This document shows, piece after piece, positions 33,627 through 45,100 of a stretch of 64,000 bases of DNA. Under the pieces are notes generated by a model that saw only the letters and a list, made by a program, of their open reading frames with translations, did no database searches and was not told the DNA's origin. The translations under genes and the position numbers were made by a program. The DNA is from Lytechinus variegatus (lineage: Eukaryota; Echinodermata; Echinoidea; Temnopleuroida; Toxopneustidae): the NCBI RefSeq assembly GCF_018143015.1, contig NC_054748.1:14250967-14314966 (forward strand), given 5' to 3'. How positions within the stretch are numbered: the first letter of the stretch is position 1; each line of letters begins with the position of its first letter.

Positions 33627-34948
33627 TTTCAATTCATCATGAAGGGGTCATTTTAATGGATGAAAATGGGATATTTAACTATTTAGCAATTATCCAAATG
33701 GGGATAGAACATGATGGGGGTATATAATACCTGTATAGAAGATGGATCAGGCCTACTCCATTCGTCCTTGCAAAGTTATGGGGATTGAATTTGACTCGGT
33801 CTCCAATGATATTCAAAATTCCATAGTCATGATGTTGCATGTGATAAGTAAATCTACTCAGTCCAAGTTGACCACTGTGAAGAAGGTGCATTAGGGTTTT
33901 TAGTCTGCAGCAGTACTTTGGTTCCTTGAATCCTTATCCTGGTTTTCAATTGCTTGGTTTTGCGAATGTTATATGCAACTGATGCTAGATGACCACGCTC
34001 GCGTTTCATAGATGGGGGTAGGTCAGTTCGGACGGTTACGCGGTCGCCATCCCTACGGTTGCCGTCAGTAGCCCGGGGTTGCCTTGGCTGCTCGAAGGCG
34101 CGAAGAATTCGGTCCCGGTCGTACATCTTTGCAAAACGGACTATGATGGGATCAGGAGCTTCGGGGGCCGGGGTTCCGCTGGCTCCGTTGTGGGTCCTCT
34201 TCGTAGGTAGACGATGAGCATTGATGATTTGAATTTGGTCTGCCTCCTCAACGGGAATTTCCAGTAACTTGCCCAATGCAAAAGATGTGGTCTTGTAAAT
34301 ATCCTCATTGATTTGTTTGGGGATGCCGTAGAACAACAAATTTTGTTTTCGGTGGTGTATTTCTAGGTTCAGTAGCTTGTCGTCGAAATCAGCTCTAACT
34401 TTGGCGATAAAACGTTCTATCCCAGGTAGTTTATCCGCTTCTACGGTAGATATTCTCGCTGAAGTATCCGCTGAAGAAATTTCAAGGTCATGTACAGCGG
34501 ATTTCACCATCCTGATGTCTGATTTAACAGCATTAAGATCCGAAATTACGTGATCCAATTTGATATCAATATCACGCTGGAAATCCGTGAACATTTTCCG
34601 CATTTCAAGTAGCAAGTAGTCATTTTTAGGGTCCTTAGGCGTGTAGGGGTCTGAAGCGGGAGTAGAAGTAGGAGGGTCAGCTTGATGGGCTGCCATGGCT
34701 CCGGGGGGTACGGCTGTAGGCTGGTTGGTCACGAGTTGGGGAGGCTTGTTGGAAACAGTTACGGGAACTGGCGAAGGTGTTTTGGCACGTTGATTACCAC
34801 GGCTAGAGTCCTTTTGGGTGGAAGGTTTTCTCAAATTATAGTCACGACTATTCGAAGAATTCTGCATTTTGCAAACAAAATGTAGTATTATGTAGAATAT
34901 ATGTTCAAATTGCAGTCAGAATTAGAAGTCAAAAGGCATCTCTCCAAG
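33627..34948 (-). repeat. Tandem duplication unit 2 carrying an intact LINE ORF1
   Basis: Second 1322-bp unit, about 95% similar to unit 1 by eye. The junction between units is exact (CTCTCCAAG then TTTCAATTCATC), consistent with a tandem duplication or template jump rather than two independent insertions. Confidence 0.88.
33854..34867 (-). CDS. LINE ORF1 protein (coiled coil, RRM-like, CTD), 337 aa
   Basis: This looks like a full-length ORF1p, the RNA-binding chaperone of a non-LTR retrotransposon RNP. The N-terminus (about residues 1-75) is basic and Pro/Ser-rich (YNLRKPSTQKDSSRGNQRAK). Residues 85-165 are a heptad-rich segment (MRKMFTDFQRDIDIKLDHVI onward) fitting a trimerising coiled coil. 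Residues 170-260 match the L1-type RRM region (RKQNLLFYGIPKQINEDIYK, then INAHRLPTKR and PDPIIVRFAKMYDRDRILRA). The rest is CTD-like (DLPPSMKRERGHLASVAYNI). Start chosen at the Met before QNSSNSRDYN, which opens the frame. A small overlapping minus frame (33891-33679) follows in another register. The matching ORF2 is not adjacent. Confidence 0.82.
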   Translation of the reverse strand: MQNSSNSRDYNLRKPSTQKDSSRGNQRAKTPSPVPVTVSNKPPQLVTNQPTAVPPGAMAAHQADPPTSTPASDPYTPKDPKNDYLLLEMRKMFTDFQRDIDIKLDHVISDLNAVKSDIRMVKSAVHDLEISSADTSARISTVEADKLPGIERFIAKVRADFDDKLLNLEIHHRKQNLLFYGIPKQINEDIYKTTSFALGKLLEIPVEEADQIQIINAHRLPTKRTHNGASGTPAPEAPDPIIVRFAKMYDRDRILRAFEQPRQPRATDGNRRDGDRVTVRTDLPPSMKRERGHLASVAYNIRKTKQLKTRIRIQGTKVLLQTKNPNAPSSQWSTWTE

Positions 34949-36280
34949 TCGAAAATTTAGGCGTATATTCCATGTGATAAAAAACGTAGCGGAGCGGAGC
35001 TCACTTTAGACACGTCCGTTCATGGCGAAATCTCAGTCAGGCTTGACTTGAGGTTCCCATGCTACAATTGGGGCATATTTAACATAATTCAAATCTTTAT
35101 GAAGCAAGTGCTGGACATTAAGATGTTGAATTTATTTTGGGGGACAGTGAAAAGTTGCACTGTTTTGTTTTCAATCTCTTTTTGTTCTTGTAACAGTGTA
35201 TTGTCCATGCCCTGAATCATGAACTGAATTATCTCCGCAAATAAATAAAATAAATTGTTGGAAATAGAACACAGCTCTAGCAGCACTTCACAACAATAAA
35301 CAATAAGCAATTTTGTTACTGATTTACTATTGTGCAGATTTGGGAAGTCACTCTTTAGAGAAATGTGGCAATTTGCTCCCCTATTTGGTGAAGTGCCCCC
35401 GGTTAGATTAGCATGCTATTTCTTGTTAGCAAATGCTGAAAAAATGACTTGATATTTTAGTACCCGACTTTGAATGAGAGGTATAACGTTAATCTTTTTT
35501 AATGACATTCTTGATGTCCCCTTATATTAACTATATAATTAAGGCTCATCAATACTTATGAAAGTGAATAAATGTACTCTTTTTTCCTTTTTTATTTTTT
35601 CCCTCTAGATTTTACAAAAAAAAATACATCCCCTCCCTTGTAATAGCTCTTCAATTTCTGTTGCATTCATTATATGCATTTTGCTGATGTAATGTGATGC
35701 TTTGGCGAGAAAAAAGGATAGGAATATATTTATCACATATTCAAAATTGATTTCTTAATAAACATTTTAATTTGAAATTTACTTTCTAATCATGATATTT
35801 GTGATTTTTTTCATCCACCAATTCATGTTGCGTGAAAGCTATGTGATGATGATGTTATTGCTACCAAACTCTGTTATGATGAAATGGCACTATTTAGATG
35901 ATGGTATTGATGATAATGAAGAATACTTCTATATGACTGTACAATATGATGGTGCTACTCGGATTGATTGATTTTGTTTGTCAGGTATCTATGGGTATAA
36001 TACTAGTACAAAATGTAAGATTATAACATTAAGTATCAAACTACCATGCATGCATGGCAAGATAGCCCATAACATGGCATAATGTGACATTTCAGATCAG
36101 GCGTAGCCAAATTAAATATTCTTCCTAAAGAGATAAATGAGTTTGATTGAAGAGTGGGATAGAAATAATGAGAATAATGGTATACTTGCATGATTATGTG
36201 GTATTAGTCCAGGATAGAAGAGGCATAACCTGTTTTTTTTTTTATATACAATATTTTTTTATGGTTTCTTGTCAATTCAA
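34949..36280. other. Intergenic DNA, no gene seen
   Basis: A short GC-richer stretch at about 34985-35050 may be the 5' end of the minus-strand ORF1 element. The remainder is AT-rich with no coding or RNA evidence. Confidence 0.45.
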
Positions 36281-36289
36281 GGGTGCTGA

Positions 36290-37775
36290 TTACGAATCTG
36301 AATGATGCAACTCGTGTAACCTTGAGCATTTTCCGCAAATTGGCAAAACCCAATATGGCTGCCAAAATATTCAAATTACCCATGAAAATCATAAAATTGT
36401 CTGCACATTGGCTAAGGAAATGCATGGAATTGTGTGGCAGGAGTGAAATACTCTCTGAAAAAATAATTTTTGACAAAATATTTATTTTCCTGATATTCAA
36501 AATGGCCGCCATAGGCCCTTGTATACTCTGTTATGTATAATATGAATAGAGGAAACTAATTTTCACAAAAATGAGCACTAAACTGCAAAAAATTGCGATG
36601 TATGAACGAAGTAATTTATGCAAAATCATCATTACTAATGAGATATATCATTTATTATGTAATGTATGGGAACATTGCTGTATTTTGATATCTAAAATAG
36701 CCGCCACAGGCCCATACCGTATTGCGTACAATGGCAATGGGGGCCCAAAATTCACAAGAGTGATCACTAAAATGCATATTAAGATTAAGCGAGTGGAATA
36801 CTGACTAAAAACATAATTGTTTACGAAATATATTATTAATATGCCATGTATGTGTTGAATGTTGTATTTTGATATTCGAAATGGCTGCCAAAGGCCCTAA
36901 AAGTATTATACACAATGAGAAAGAGAGATCAAAGAAATCACAAGAAGTGAGCCCTAAAATGCATATGTGATGAATTAATGGGATACTGTCTAAAAACGTA
37001 TTTTCTAACAAAATATATCATTCAGGTTTCAAGTTTGTGTTAAATACTGTATTTGACTTTCAAAATTGCTGCCATATACATTAAAGGACAAGTCCACCCC
37101 AACAAAAGGTTGATTTGAATAAAAAGAGAAAAATCCTACAAGCAAATTTCATCAAAATCGGATGTAAAATAAGAAAGTTATGACATTTCAAAGTTTCGCT
37201 TAATTTCACAAAACAGTTATATGCACATCCTGGCTGGTATGCAAATGAGGAGACTGATGGCGTCATCCACTCACTATTTCTTTTGTATTTTATTATATGA
37301 AATATTCAAATTTTCTCCTCATTGTCAAGAGATACAATGATTAATTCCTCCCTGAACATGTGGAATTGGCATTGTTTAATACTATATGGTTCAGTCAAGT
37401 TGGTCCTTATTGTCAAATCTATAAAAAAATGAAATATATATAATTCAAACAATAAAAAACAAAAGAAATAGCGAGTGATGGACATCATCGACTAGTTGTG
37501 CATATCACTGTTTTGGGAAAAATAAGCGAAACTTGAAAATGTCATAACTTTCTTATTTTACATCCAATTTTGATGAAATTTTCAGCACTATGCTAGTTTG
37601 ATTTTTATCTATTTATTCAAGTCAGCATTTTCCTGGGGTGGACTTGACCTTTAACAGTATTGTGTACAATGCAAAGGGGGAAACCAATATTCACAGGAGT
37701 GAGCACCATAAATGCACGTAATAGTGATCTATGAGTAAAATGTTGTCAGAAAGCATAATTTCTATTAACCCTAAT
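36290..37775 (+). repeat. Tandem ~150-195-bp repeat with AAATGGCCGCCA core
   Basis: Units centred on AAATGG(C/T)(C/T)GCC words at about 36355, 36500, 36697, 36878 and 37060 share the order TATTGTGTACAATGG, TTCACAAGAGTGAGCAC, AAAATGCATA and AAACATAATTTTTGACAAAATATAT. The array is interrupted by a TTAA MITE at 37085-37650 and resumes at CAGTATTGTGTACAATGC. No coding potential. Confidence 0.8.
37085..37650. mobile_element. TTAA-target foldback MITE (copy 1)
   Basis: Ends AGGACAAGTCCACCCCAACA and (inverted) GGGGTGGACTTGACCT between TTAA at 37081-37084 and 37651-37654. Arms of about 200-250 bp are inverted copies of each other. TTAA duplication fits piggyBac or Kolobok-type transposases. No coding sequence. 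The related copy is at 49224-49822. Confidence 0.88.
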
Positions 37776-38310
37776 CTCCCGGGGTATTTTAATTCTTGTC
37801 ATTCCGGGGGGGGGGGGTCCATTATGGACCCCCCCCCTAAAGATCTCAGCCGCGGATTGCGTGATCACAACGAAAATTTGCATGATGGTAGAGAATGACG
37901 TAATCTTCGCTGTTGCATTGGTAAATTTCAGTGAATTCATATATTCTTATTTTATATGAATCATGCTAATTTATTATTCATGAAATCATACTTTTTGCTC
38001 TGATTCACTAAATAAAGCTCCTAGAAAGATATTTTTTGTTGAAAATATTCTTTATAGCATTCGTTACAATTGTGAATGAAAAAAAATTTGGTACCAAGAC
38101 CGATTTATATGTATTTTATTTTTTTTATTTCTTATGTATTTCTTTTTTTTTCTTTTTTTTATTGTTTTTTTCTATGGGAATCGTTCCAGACTTAATTCTG
38201 ATCATAAACAAGGCAAAATTAATTAGGTTTGATCAGTAAAAAGATTTATTTCTTTATTATATCTTCTAAGAATATTTCAAATATTTCTATAAAATTTTAT
38301 TTTCTTTTTT
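37776..38310. other. AT-rich DNA with poly-G/poly-C tract, no gene seen
   Basis: A G-run and C-run face each other at about 37805-37840 around TCCATTATGGA, giving a hairpin. The rest is T-rich. Confidence 0.5.
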
Positions 38311-38980
38311 TTAAACAAATATATATGTATAAGAAGCTAAATTGATTGATACATTAAAGAAAGATATAATGTTGGGTCCATTACCACCATGTCTACCAAT
38401 CACAATGTCTTTATAACCTATATCGTTATTTTTAATATTCAGATTAATGGTAGCACAAAATTTACTGAATTTTAAACCAAAAGAGTCTAGAATAATGGCA
38501 ATCATAAAATAGGTGATAATAATTGTTAATAGTTTTATATTCTAAAACAAAGTGGGGATTCTGCCAATTTAAATCGAAACAAATATTCATTTGACATCAA
38601 AAGTTTATACAAAAATTTAAAGTTGAATTCAGCTAAACGAAATCCTACAATGGAAGTAACTTTTTCTTTCCAGATATTGTTCCAAATCAAATTTTCTTTG
38701 AAATAAAGTGACCAATATTGTTCAACATTTGGGGTTGTAAACTTTTTATCCACAAGAAAATTGTATAATCTTTTAGAAAGTGCAATTGATAAATGTTTAC
38801 TTTGTTTCATATGTAAAACATGATCATGGTCCTTCAATTGAAAGTAGCTAACAATTGAATAATTTGAGAAATGTTTATCTTTAACCATTCCCCCCCATTT
38901 TTCTGGTATACAACTCCAAATTAATTTCGATTCACTTAAATAATTCCCTTTTTTCTCTATAATTTTGCATGAACACACAC
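38311..38980 (-). pseudogene. Tx1/L1-like LINE ORF2 C-terminal fragment
   Basis: Minus-strand frames at 38978-38535 and 38505-38311 together cover a Tx1-like C-terminal region: SESKLIWSCIPEKWGG, NNIWKEKVTSIVGFRLAEFN, FKFLYKLLMSNEYLFRFKLA, and after a frame change IVIGRHGGNGPNIISFFNVS. RT catalytic motifs lie upstream and are missing. Similar in style to 1147-2125 and 12093-12710, probably the same broad clade. Confidence 0.75.
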
Positions 38981-39794
38981 TATATCCAATAGTCCATCGT
39001 TGTTAATATCTCCAATGACAAGAATGTCTGAGCATACCCAATGCTTCAAAAATAAACACTTATTCTTATACAGAATGTTTTTATTACCCCATAACAACTG
39101 CTGTGTAATATCTTCACCTGTATTCTCAAAAGATGGTTAGTTATTACACATTTTCCAAGCAGTTATACATTTGACGATAAAATAATGGAAGTTGTTTCAT
39201 TTCAGGCATTTGGCTGAACTTCGCTAGGTCACGGTATTGTAACTTCCGTGACTGGTTGCCCCGAGGCCAAGGTTCTTTGAGGCAATTGATACACAGTAAG
39301 AGGATACGTGAAATCAAATGCAGGTTTCAATATTTTGGAAAATAAATTAGTCCCCTCCCCCCGTTACCCAACATAAACAATAATGTCTTACAATTGCTTC
39401 TTCCAAAACAAACTGAACTTTCACTAACTGCCCCCCCTTCTCTCTCTCAGAAACTTGACACACAAATATATGCATACAAGCAAACAATTCTCCTGTCACT
39501 TTAAATACTTCCTGTCCCACTCTAATCCTTATTTCTCTTGAAGAATATTTCAACTGACTCATGATGTCACAGTAGCATATCACATTTCAGTACACTGTGC
39601 AACATCTTATGCCAATTGTGCTTAACAAATTTCGGCTGCAATATATCATCACAAATTGGTAAATGATAAATGAAAATTACAAGATCAGATAATTTCATTC
39701 AAAATTAAAATGTTTATTAAGGAATCCATTTTCTAAAACATTGACAATAACATAATAATAATCAGGATCTACCAAACATTAATTTACATTTAAA
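38981..39794. other. Intergenic DNA, no gene seen
   Basis: AT-rich. A short hairpin near 39227-39253 (GGTCACGG with CCGTGAC) is the only structure noticed. A 78-codon minus frame at 39347-39583 has no recognisable family. Confidence 0.4.
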
Positions 39795-41230
39795 ACAAGT
39801 GGAATGCCTCTGCCGGTCTCACCTGCATCATGAGATTCAATATTGCACGGTGCTGACTTTGACAACTACTATAAAATAATTATTCACAAAAACACCATTC
39901 ATATAATGATACAATACTATGTTCATTGATATTTGACCTTGATCATGTGACCTAAAACTTGTCAGTGATACTTGATTACCCCTATATCCACATTTTAAAC
40001 ACTAAACCTTAGGTTAAGATTTTGATGTTGATTCCCCCACCATGGTCTAAGTTCATTGACCCTAAATGACCTTTGACCTTGGTCATGTGACCTAAAACTC
40101 GCATGAGATACCTGATAACTCTTATGTCCAAGATTACAGATTACAGAGTTTAATGGTAATTAAAAAATACCCCCGACATGGCCAAAGTCCATTGACCTTT
40201 GACCTTGGTCATGTGACCTGAAATTCGCAAAGGATGTTCAGTAATACTTGATTACTCCTATGTCCAAGTTTTATTAACTAGACCAATAAACCGTCAAAGT
40301 TATGATAGGAATTCAACAAATACCCCTAACTTGGCCAAAGTTCATTGACCCTAAATGACCTTTGACCTTTCATCATGTGACCTGAAACTTACACAAGATG
40401 TTCAGTGATACTTGGTTACTTTTATGTCTAGGTTTTATGAACAAGACCAATAAATTTACATAGATGTGATGGTAATTCAACAAATACCCCCAACATGGTC
40501 AAAGTTTATTGACCTTAAATGACCTTAGACCGTGGTCATGAGACCTGAAATTCGCAAAGGATGTTCAGTAATACTTGATTACTCCTATGTCCAAGTTTTA
40601 TGAACTAGACCAATAAACCGTCAAAGTTATGACAGGAATTCAACAAATACCCCCAACTTTGCCAAAGTTCATTGACCCTAAATGACCTTTGACCTTTAAT
40701 CATGTGACCTGAAACTTACACAGGATGTACAGTGATACTTGATTACTATTATGTCCAAGTTTCATGAATCAGATCCATAAACATTCAAAGTTATGATGGT
40801 AATTCAACAGATGCCCCAAATTCGGCCCAAAGTTCATTGACCCTAAATGACCTTTGACCTTGGTCATGTGACGTGAAACTCAAGAAAAATGTTTAGTAAT
40901 ACCTGAATAATCTTATGTCTAAGTTTCATGAACTAGTTTATATATTTTTTAAGTATGACATTTCAAAAACTTAAACTTAGGTAAGATTTTGACGTTCATT
41001 CCCCCAACATGGTCTAAGTGCATTGACCATAAATGACCTTTGACCTTGGTCATGTGACCTGAAACTTACACAGGATGTTTAAAAATACTTGATTAACCTT
41101 ATGGCCAAGTTTCATGAACTTGGTCCATATACTTTCTAAGTTATGTTGTCATTTCAAAAAAAGATTTGGTGTTGATGCCGCCGCCGTTGGAAGAGCGGCG
41201 CCTACAGTCTCACTCTGCATCGCAGGTTAG
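39795..41230 (+). mobile_element. Non-autonomous repeat element with DR1-rich tandem array (copy 2)
   Basis: Same family as 8318-9090: starts ACAAGTGGAATGCCTCTG, has GGTCTCACCTGCATC at the left and AGTCTCACTCTGCATC plus GCAGGTTAGA at the right, and ends in a CpG-rich segment (GCCGCCGCCGTTGGAAGAGC). The interior holds about seven ~165-180-bp units. Perfect TGACCTTTGACCT occurs in most units (near 40067, 40196, 40359, 40681, 40849, 41034), and one unit has a one-base variant near 40520. Not coding. Confidence 0.8.
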
Positions 41231-41951
41231 AAAAAAAATTGAAGGCAATGCATATCTAAAAAGGCTGTTACTGGTTGGGGGTAGTATGGGGGGGATAAAT
41301 GTATAAAAATAGGATTTAGTACATTTCTTCTACACTTAAATCATATTGCACAATGTGTATTGGAATTTCATTCAAAAGATGTCGATGAGCCTAATAGTTA
41401 AAATGAGGGATGCATCCAAGATTTAATAAAAGAGCATAAAAATCTTTGATATTGTGTTGATTTTTCCACAAAATTTTGTCACTAAAAAAAAAAGAAAGGC
41501 AAATTCCTTTCAAATTTGCTGGCAAGAAATAGTCTACTCATAAAGTGGGGGGGGGGGGGGGGGGCTAATGCCGGAATCTCCCTAAAGAGTGCCTTTCCAA
41601 ATCAATACATTAGTGAATCATTAACAAAATTTGATATTGTCTACTGTCACTGTGGTTAGAATTCAATCAATTTTTAAACTATAGTCTATATATTTTTGCA
41701 TTTACATTTTAAAATATTTCAAAGAGTAAGATAACAAATAAATGGAACTTAATATCCCTACATAATTACTCAAGCATCATGAAGATTTGCAATCACGGTA
41801 ACTTTGCCCCAGCCTGTTGCAGCTACTATAAAAAACCTTGATTTCTTGCTCAGCCCTGTTAACATGGTAATTGTCATAATGACAAGATTACAATAGTAAT
41901 AACTTGTTTATGAAATGAGGTCCAGGAGCGATACATTTTTTAATCCTCTGA
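41231..41951. other. Intergenic DNA, no gene seen
   Basis: Includes a poly-G tract at about 41547-41565. No coding, RNA or repeat boundary recognised before the LTR element. Confidence 0.4.
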
Positions 41952-41955
41952 TCAC

Positions 41956-42868
41956 TGTTATATATAAGAATAATTTTAGAAGAATTGTAAAAGCAATTAC
42001 ATTCATCTATTAGTTATTTCCCTTTAAGGTTAGCCAAGAATTGTAAAGAACATTCAAGAATGTCTTTTTATTATGCAGGCCTTGCCTATTTAAAAGGCCA
42101 AGGAGTTGTATTGTTATTTCTGAATAGAGATTAGGAACAATAGGCTTAGCTATGCTATTGACACTCTTGATTTCAATGAGGTCATTCAAGAGTCTTCTGG
42201 ATTTTTGACTGCTCCATTATAGGAGAATGTTCTTTTGAAAGAAGGTGTTAGAACCTTCTATGGTGGTGACATTTTTTTAGAAGCTTCTAGATTAGTTGAA
42301 ACTTAGTATATATAGCTGCAGTTTCTTTAATCACATCATCATATCATCATATCATATTAGATCACACCATCACATCATATGAGAGCAGGAGATCACATCA
42401 CATCATATGAGATCACTTCACCAGATCAGATCAGAGCAGTTTATGCATCAATGAACTGTTTGCAGTTATTTTAAGAGAGAAATTATCAGTTCTCATCGAG
42501 ATCATCAACATCATCAACCTGTTCAATGAACACGCTTCAACCCATGGATTGCTGAAATTGACTGTTAATCATCATCAACATCGTCTTCACGGACATTTCA
42601 ACTCGTTGCAGTGACTCTTATTATTCATCGGACTTCAACATCAGTTTCATCATCGCCATCATTGTGAATTTTCGCCAGTCAACTGGGATTTTATCATTTG
42701 GATTATTACTTGGATATAGTATCATCACTTCGGGATTTTACATCGGACACTTCAAGAGATTTATGTAAGATCATTATTTGTTTTATTTATGTACAATTAT
42801 TTCCTGTAAATAAAAAAAGAGGAAATTAAAAATCAAATTTACTTGTTATTTGTTGCAGTATCGTAACA
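41956..42868 (+). repeat. Left LTR
   Basis: 913 bp, near-identical to 47995-48906. A TATA-like TATATATAGC lies at about 42308, and AATAAAAAAAG lies near the right edge as possible polyadenylation signal. A cluster of ATCATCA/ATCACATCA words occupies the middle. Confidence 0.95.
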
Positions 42869-43094
42869 AATAATTTTGGGGGCTTGTCCGGGAAACGAAA
42901 ACCAAATTTGTACAAGCCAAGGCAATTTTGAAACAAAACCAAATTTGTATAAGCCAATTTGAAATTAAAAACAGTTTTTCAGGAAACGAAAGCCAATTTG
43001 AGACGAAAGTCAATTTAAAACAAAAGCCAATTTGAATCGGAAACATTTTGGAAATTTTTGGAAAGTTCTAGAATTTACTGTACTGTGTTATTAC

Positions 43095-44480
43095 GTGCTT
43101 GTATTTGTGTATATTCACTATGGCTACATTTGATGTTGAAGAATTTCTTGCAAAGACAGAATTGTCATATGATCATTTGAAGTCACTGAAGAAGGATGAT
43201 TTGATAACAATTTGTGATCATTTGGGTGTATCTCTAGCCCCAGGATTAAAGAAGGCAGAGATAATTGACTTGTTAGCTAGTCACATGAAGCTTACAGAGG
43301 AGTCTGAAACTTCTGTTACTGTTTCAGATGATGCTCAGATTCAACTGGCAAAGTTTGAGATGGAAATGAAAATGAAAGAAAACCTTGAAAAGGAGGAAAT
43401 GAAAATGAGAGAAAACATTGAAATGGAGAAAATGAGATTGGAGTACCAGTTAAAATTGAAAGAAATGGAGTTAGCTCATGCAAATACTAACTCTACTAAA
43501 GATAAATCTCCCCAAGGCTTTGATGTGGCGAAAAATATTCGCCTTGTGCCAAAATTTGATGAAGAGGGAGTTGATACATATTTTGTGTCATTTGAAAAAG
43601 TGGCCAAGAGACTGAACTGGCCCGAGGAATACTGGACTCTTCTCCTCAAGTGTTTTTGTTGGAAAGGCTGCAAAAGTCTATTCTTCGCTCTCTGAAACGC
43701 AATCATGTGACTATGCTACAGTAAAAGAAACAATTCTCAATGCATATGAGTTAGTACCAGAAGCGTACAGACATAAATTTAGGAACATGCAAAGACAATC
43801 AGGCCAGACGTATGTTGAATTTGCTAGGGAACAAGAAATGATGTTCGATAAGTGGTACAGATCACTGAAAGTTGACAAAGATTTTGTTCACCTTAGGGAA
43901 GTTGTCCTCCTAGAAGAATTCAAAAAGAGTCTTCCTTTTGGCATTAAATCTCACTTAGATGACCATAGAGTTACTGAAGTCAGTAAAGCAGCCATAGTAG
44001 CTGATGAATTTGAGGTCACACATAGAGGTAGTGGAGATAGGCCTCCTTTCAAGAATTATTGGAAAAAGAAAGGAAAACGGTCATTTAAATCCCACAGTAA
44101 ACCTAGTGAGGGAAAATATGCAAGCAAGGACAAAGACGCTAACAAGAATCAGGCTAGTGGGGGCACAGAATCAACCAAAAGGTCTGAGAGTCGTAGTTCC
44201 AAAATTTTTACTCATTGTCATAAATCGGGACATTTGAAAGAATCATGTTGGAAATTGGTTGGAATGCCAACCAAAACTAAGAAAGACATGGGTTTTGTCA
44301 AGCAAACAAGTGTTCCCTCGATGGAGTTTGTTCCATCAGAGCCCAATCGAGATGTTGAGAGTGTTTCTCTAGAATTTGCTGATAAAGTCAAGCAGGTTGA
44401 TGAAACTTTTAGAAGTTTTTTGCATGATGGTGAAGTATCCCCTGTTCGACTGGTGCTGCTGGTAGGTCAGTGGTGATCCT
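43095..44480 (+). pseudogene. gag region of the LTR element (fossil)
   Basis: Recognisable parts are a SAP-like N-terminal helix pair (KSLKKDDLITICDHLGVSLA), a Glu/Lys-rich coiled coil (MEMKMKENLEKEEMKMRENI), a capsid-like middle (GQTYVEFAREQEMMFDKWYR, then LREVVLLEEFKKSLP) and a basic region with a zinc-knuckle-like HCHKSGHLKESC. This order is common in metazoan gypsy gags. The region is not fully open. Confidence 0.8.
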
Positions 44481-45100
44481 TAGGGATACAGGGGCTGCAC
44501 AGTCCCTGATGGTGCCAGGGGATTCGGCTCTTCCTCCGGAGAGTTCAGAGAATGCCAACGTCTTAGTTCAAGGTATTGGCCCAAATTTCATGTCGGTTCC
44601 TTTGCATAAGGTCGACTTAAAGTGTGACTAGTTAGTGGTCCTGTGACTGTTGGTGTCGTTCCAGAATTACCCATGAAAGGTGTTGATTTCTTGTTAGGTA
44701 ACGACTTGGCTGGAGATAAAGTTGTTGCATCTCCAGTGGTTTCGGAAAAGCCCGTTGAGGTAGCTGAAACTGAATTGTTGCAGGAAGATTTTCCAGGGAT
44801 TTTCCCGGATTGTGTTGTTACTAGGTCTCAGACTCGTAGAGCTGAAAAGGATGATGCGGAATCTGCTGATGTAGAGGAGAGTACTGATGTCTGGTTAGCT
44901 GAAACCTTTTTCAAGGATTTGAATGGGGATAGTGTTGAAGGCTCTGTTGCTAACAATGATAGTTTGTTTAGTAAATCCTCCCTTGTACAGGCACAACAGG
45001 CAGACCCAGAATTAAAAAGCTTGTCACAAAAAGCATGTTCTGAGGCTGAGCTGATAAGGTTCCTGAGTGCTTTTGCTTTTATGTCAAAGATGACATTTTG
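44480..45100 (+). pseudogene. protease and spacer region of the LTR element (fossil)
   Basis: Retains an aspartic-protease-like start (LRDTGAAQSLM, around 44480-44515) and a downstream MKGVDFLLGNDLAGDK typical of gypsy protease ends. An acidic spacer follows before the integrase. Boundaries are approximate. Confidence 0.65.
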
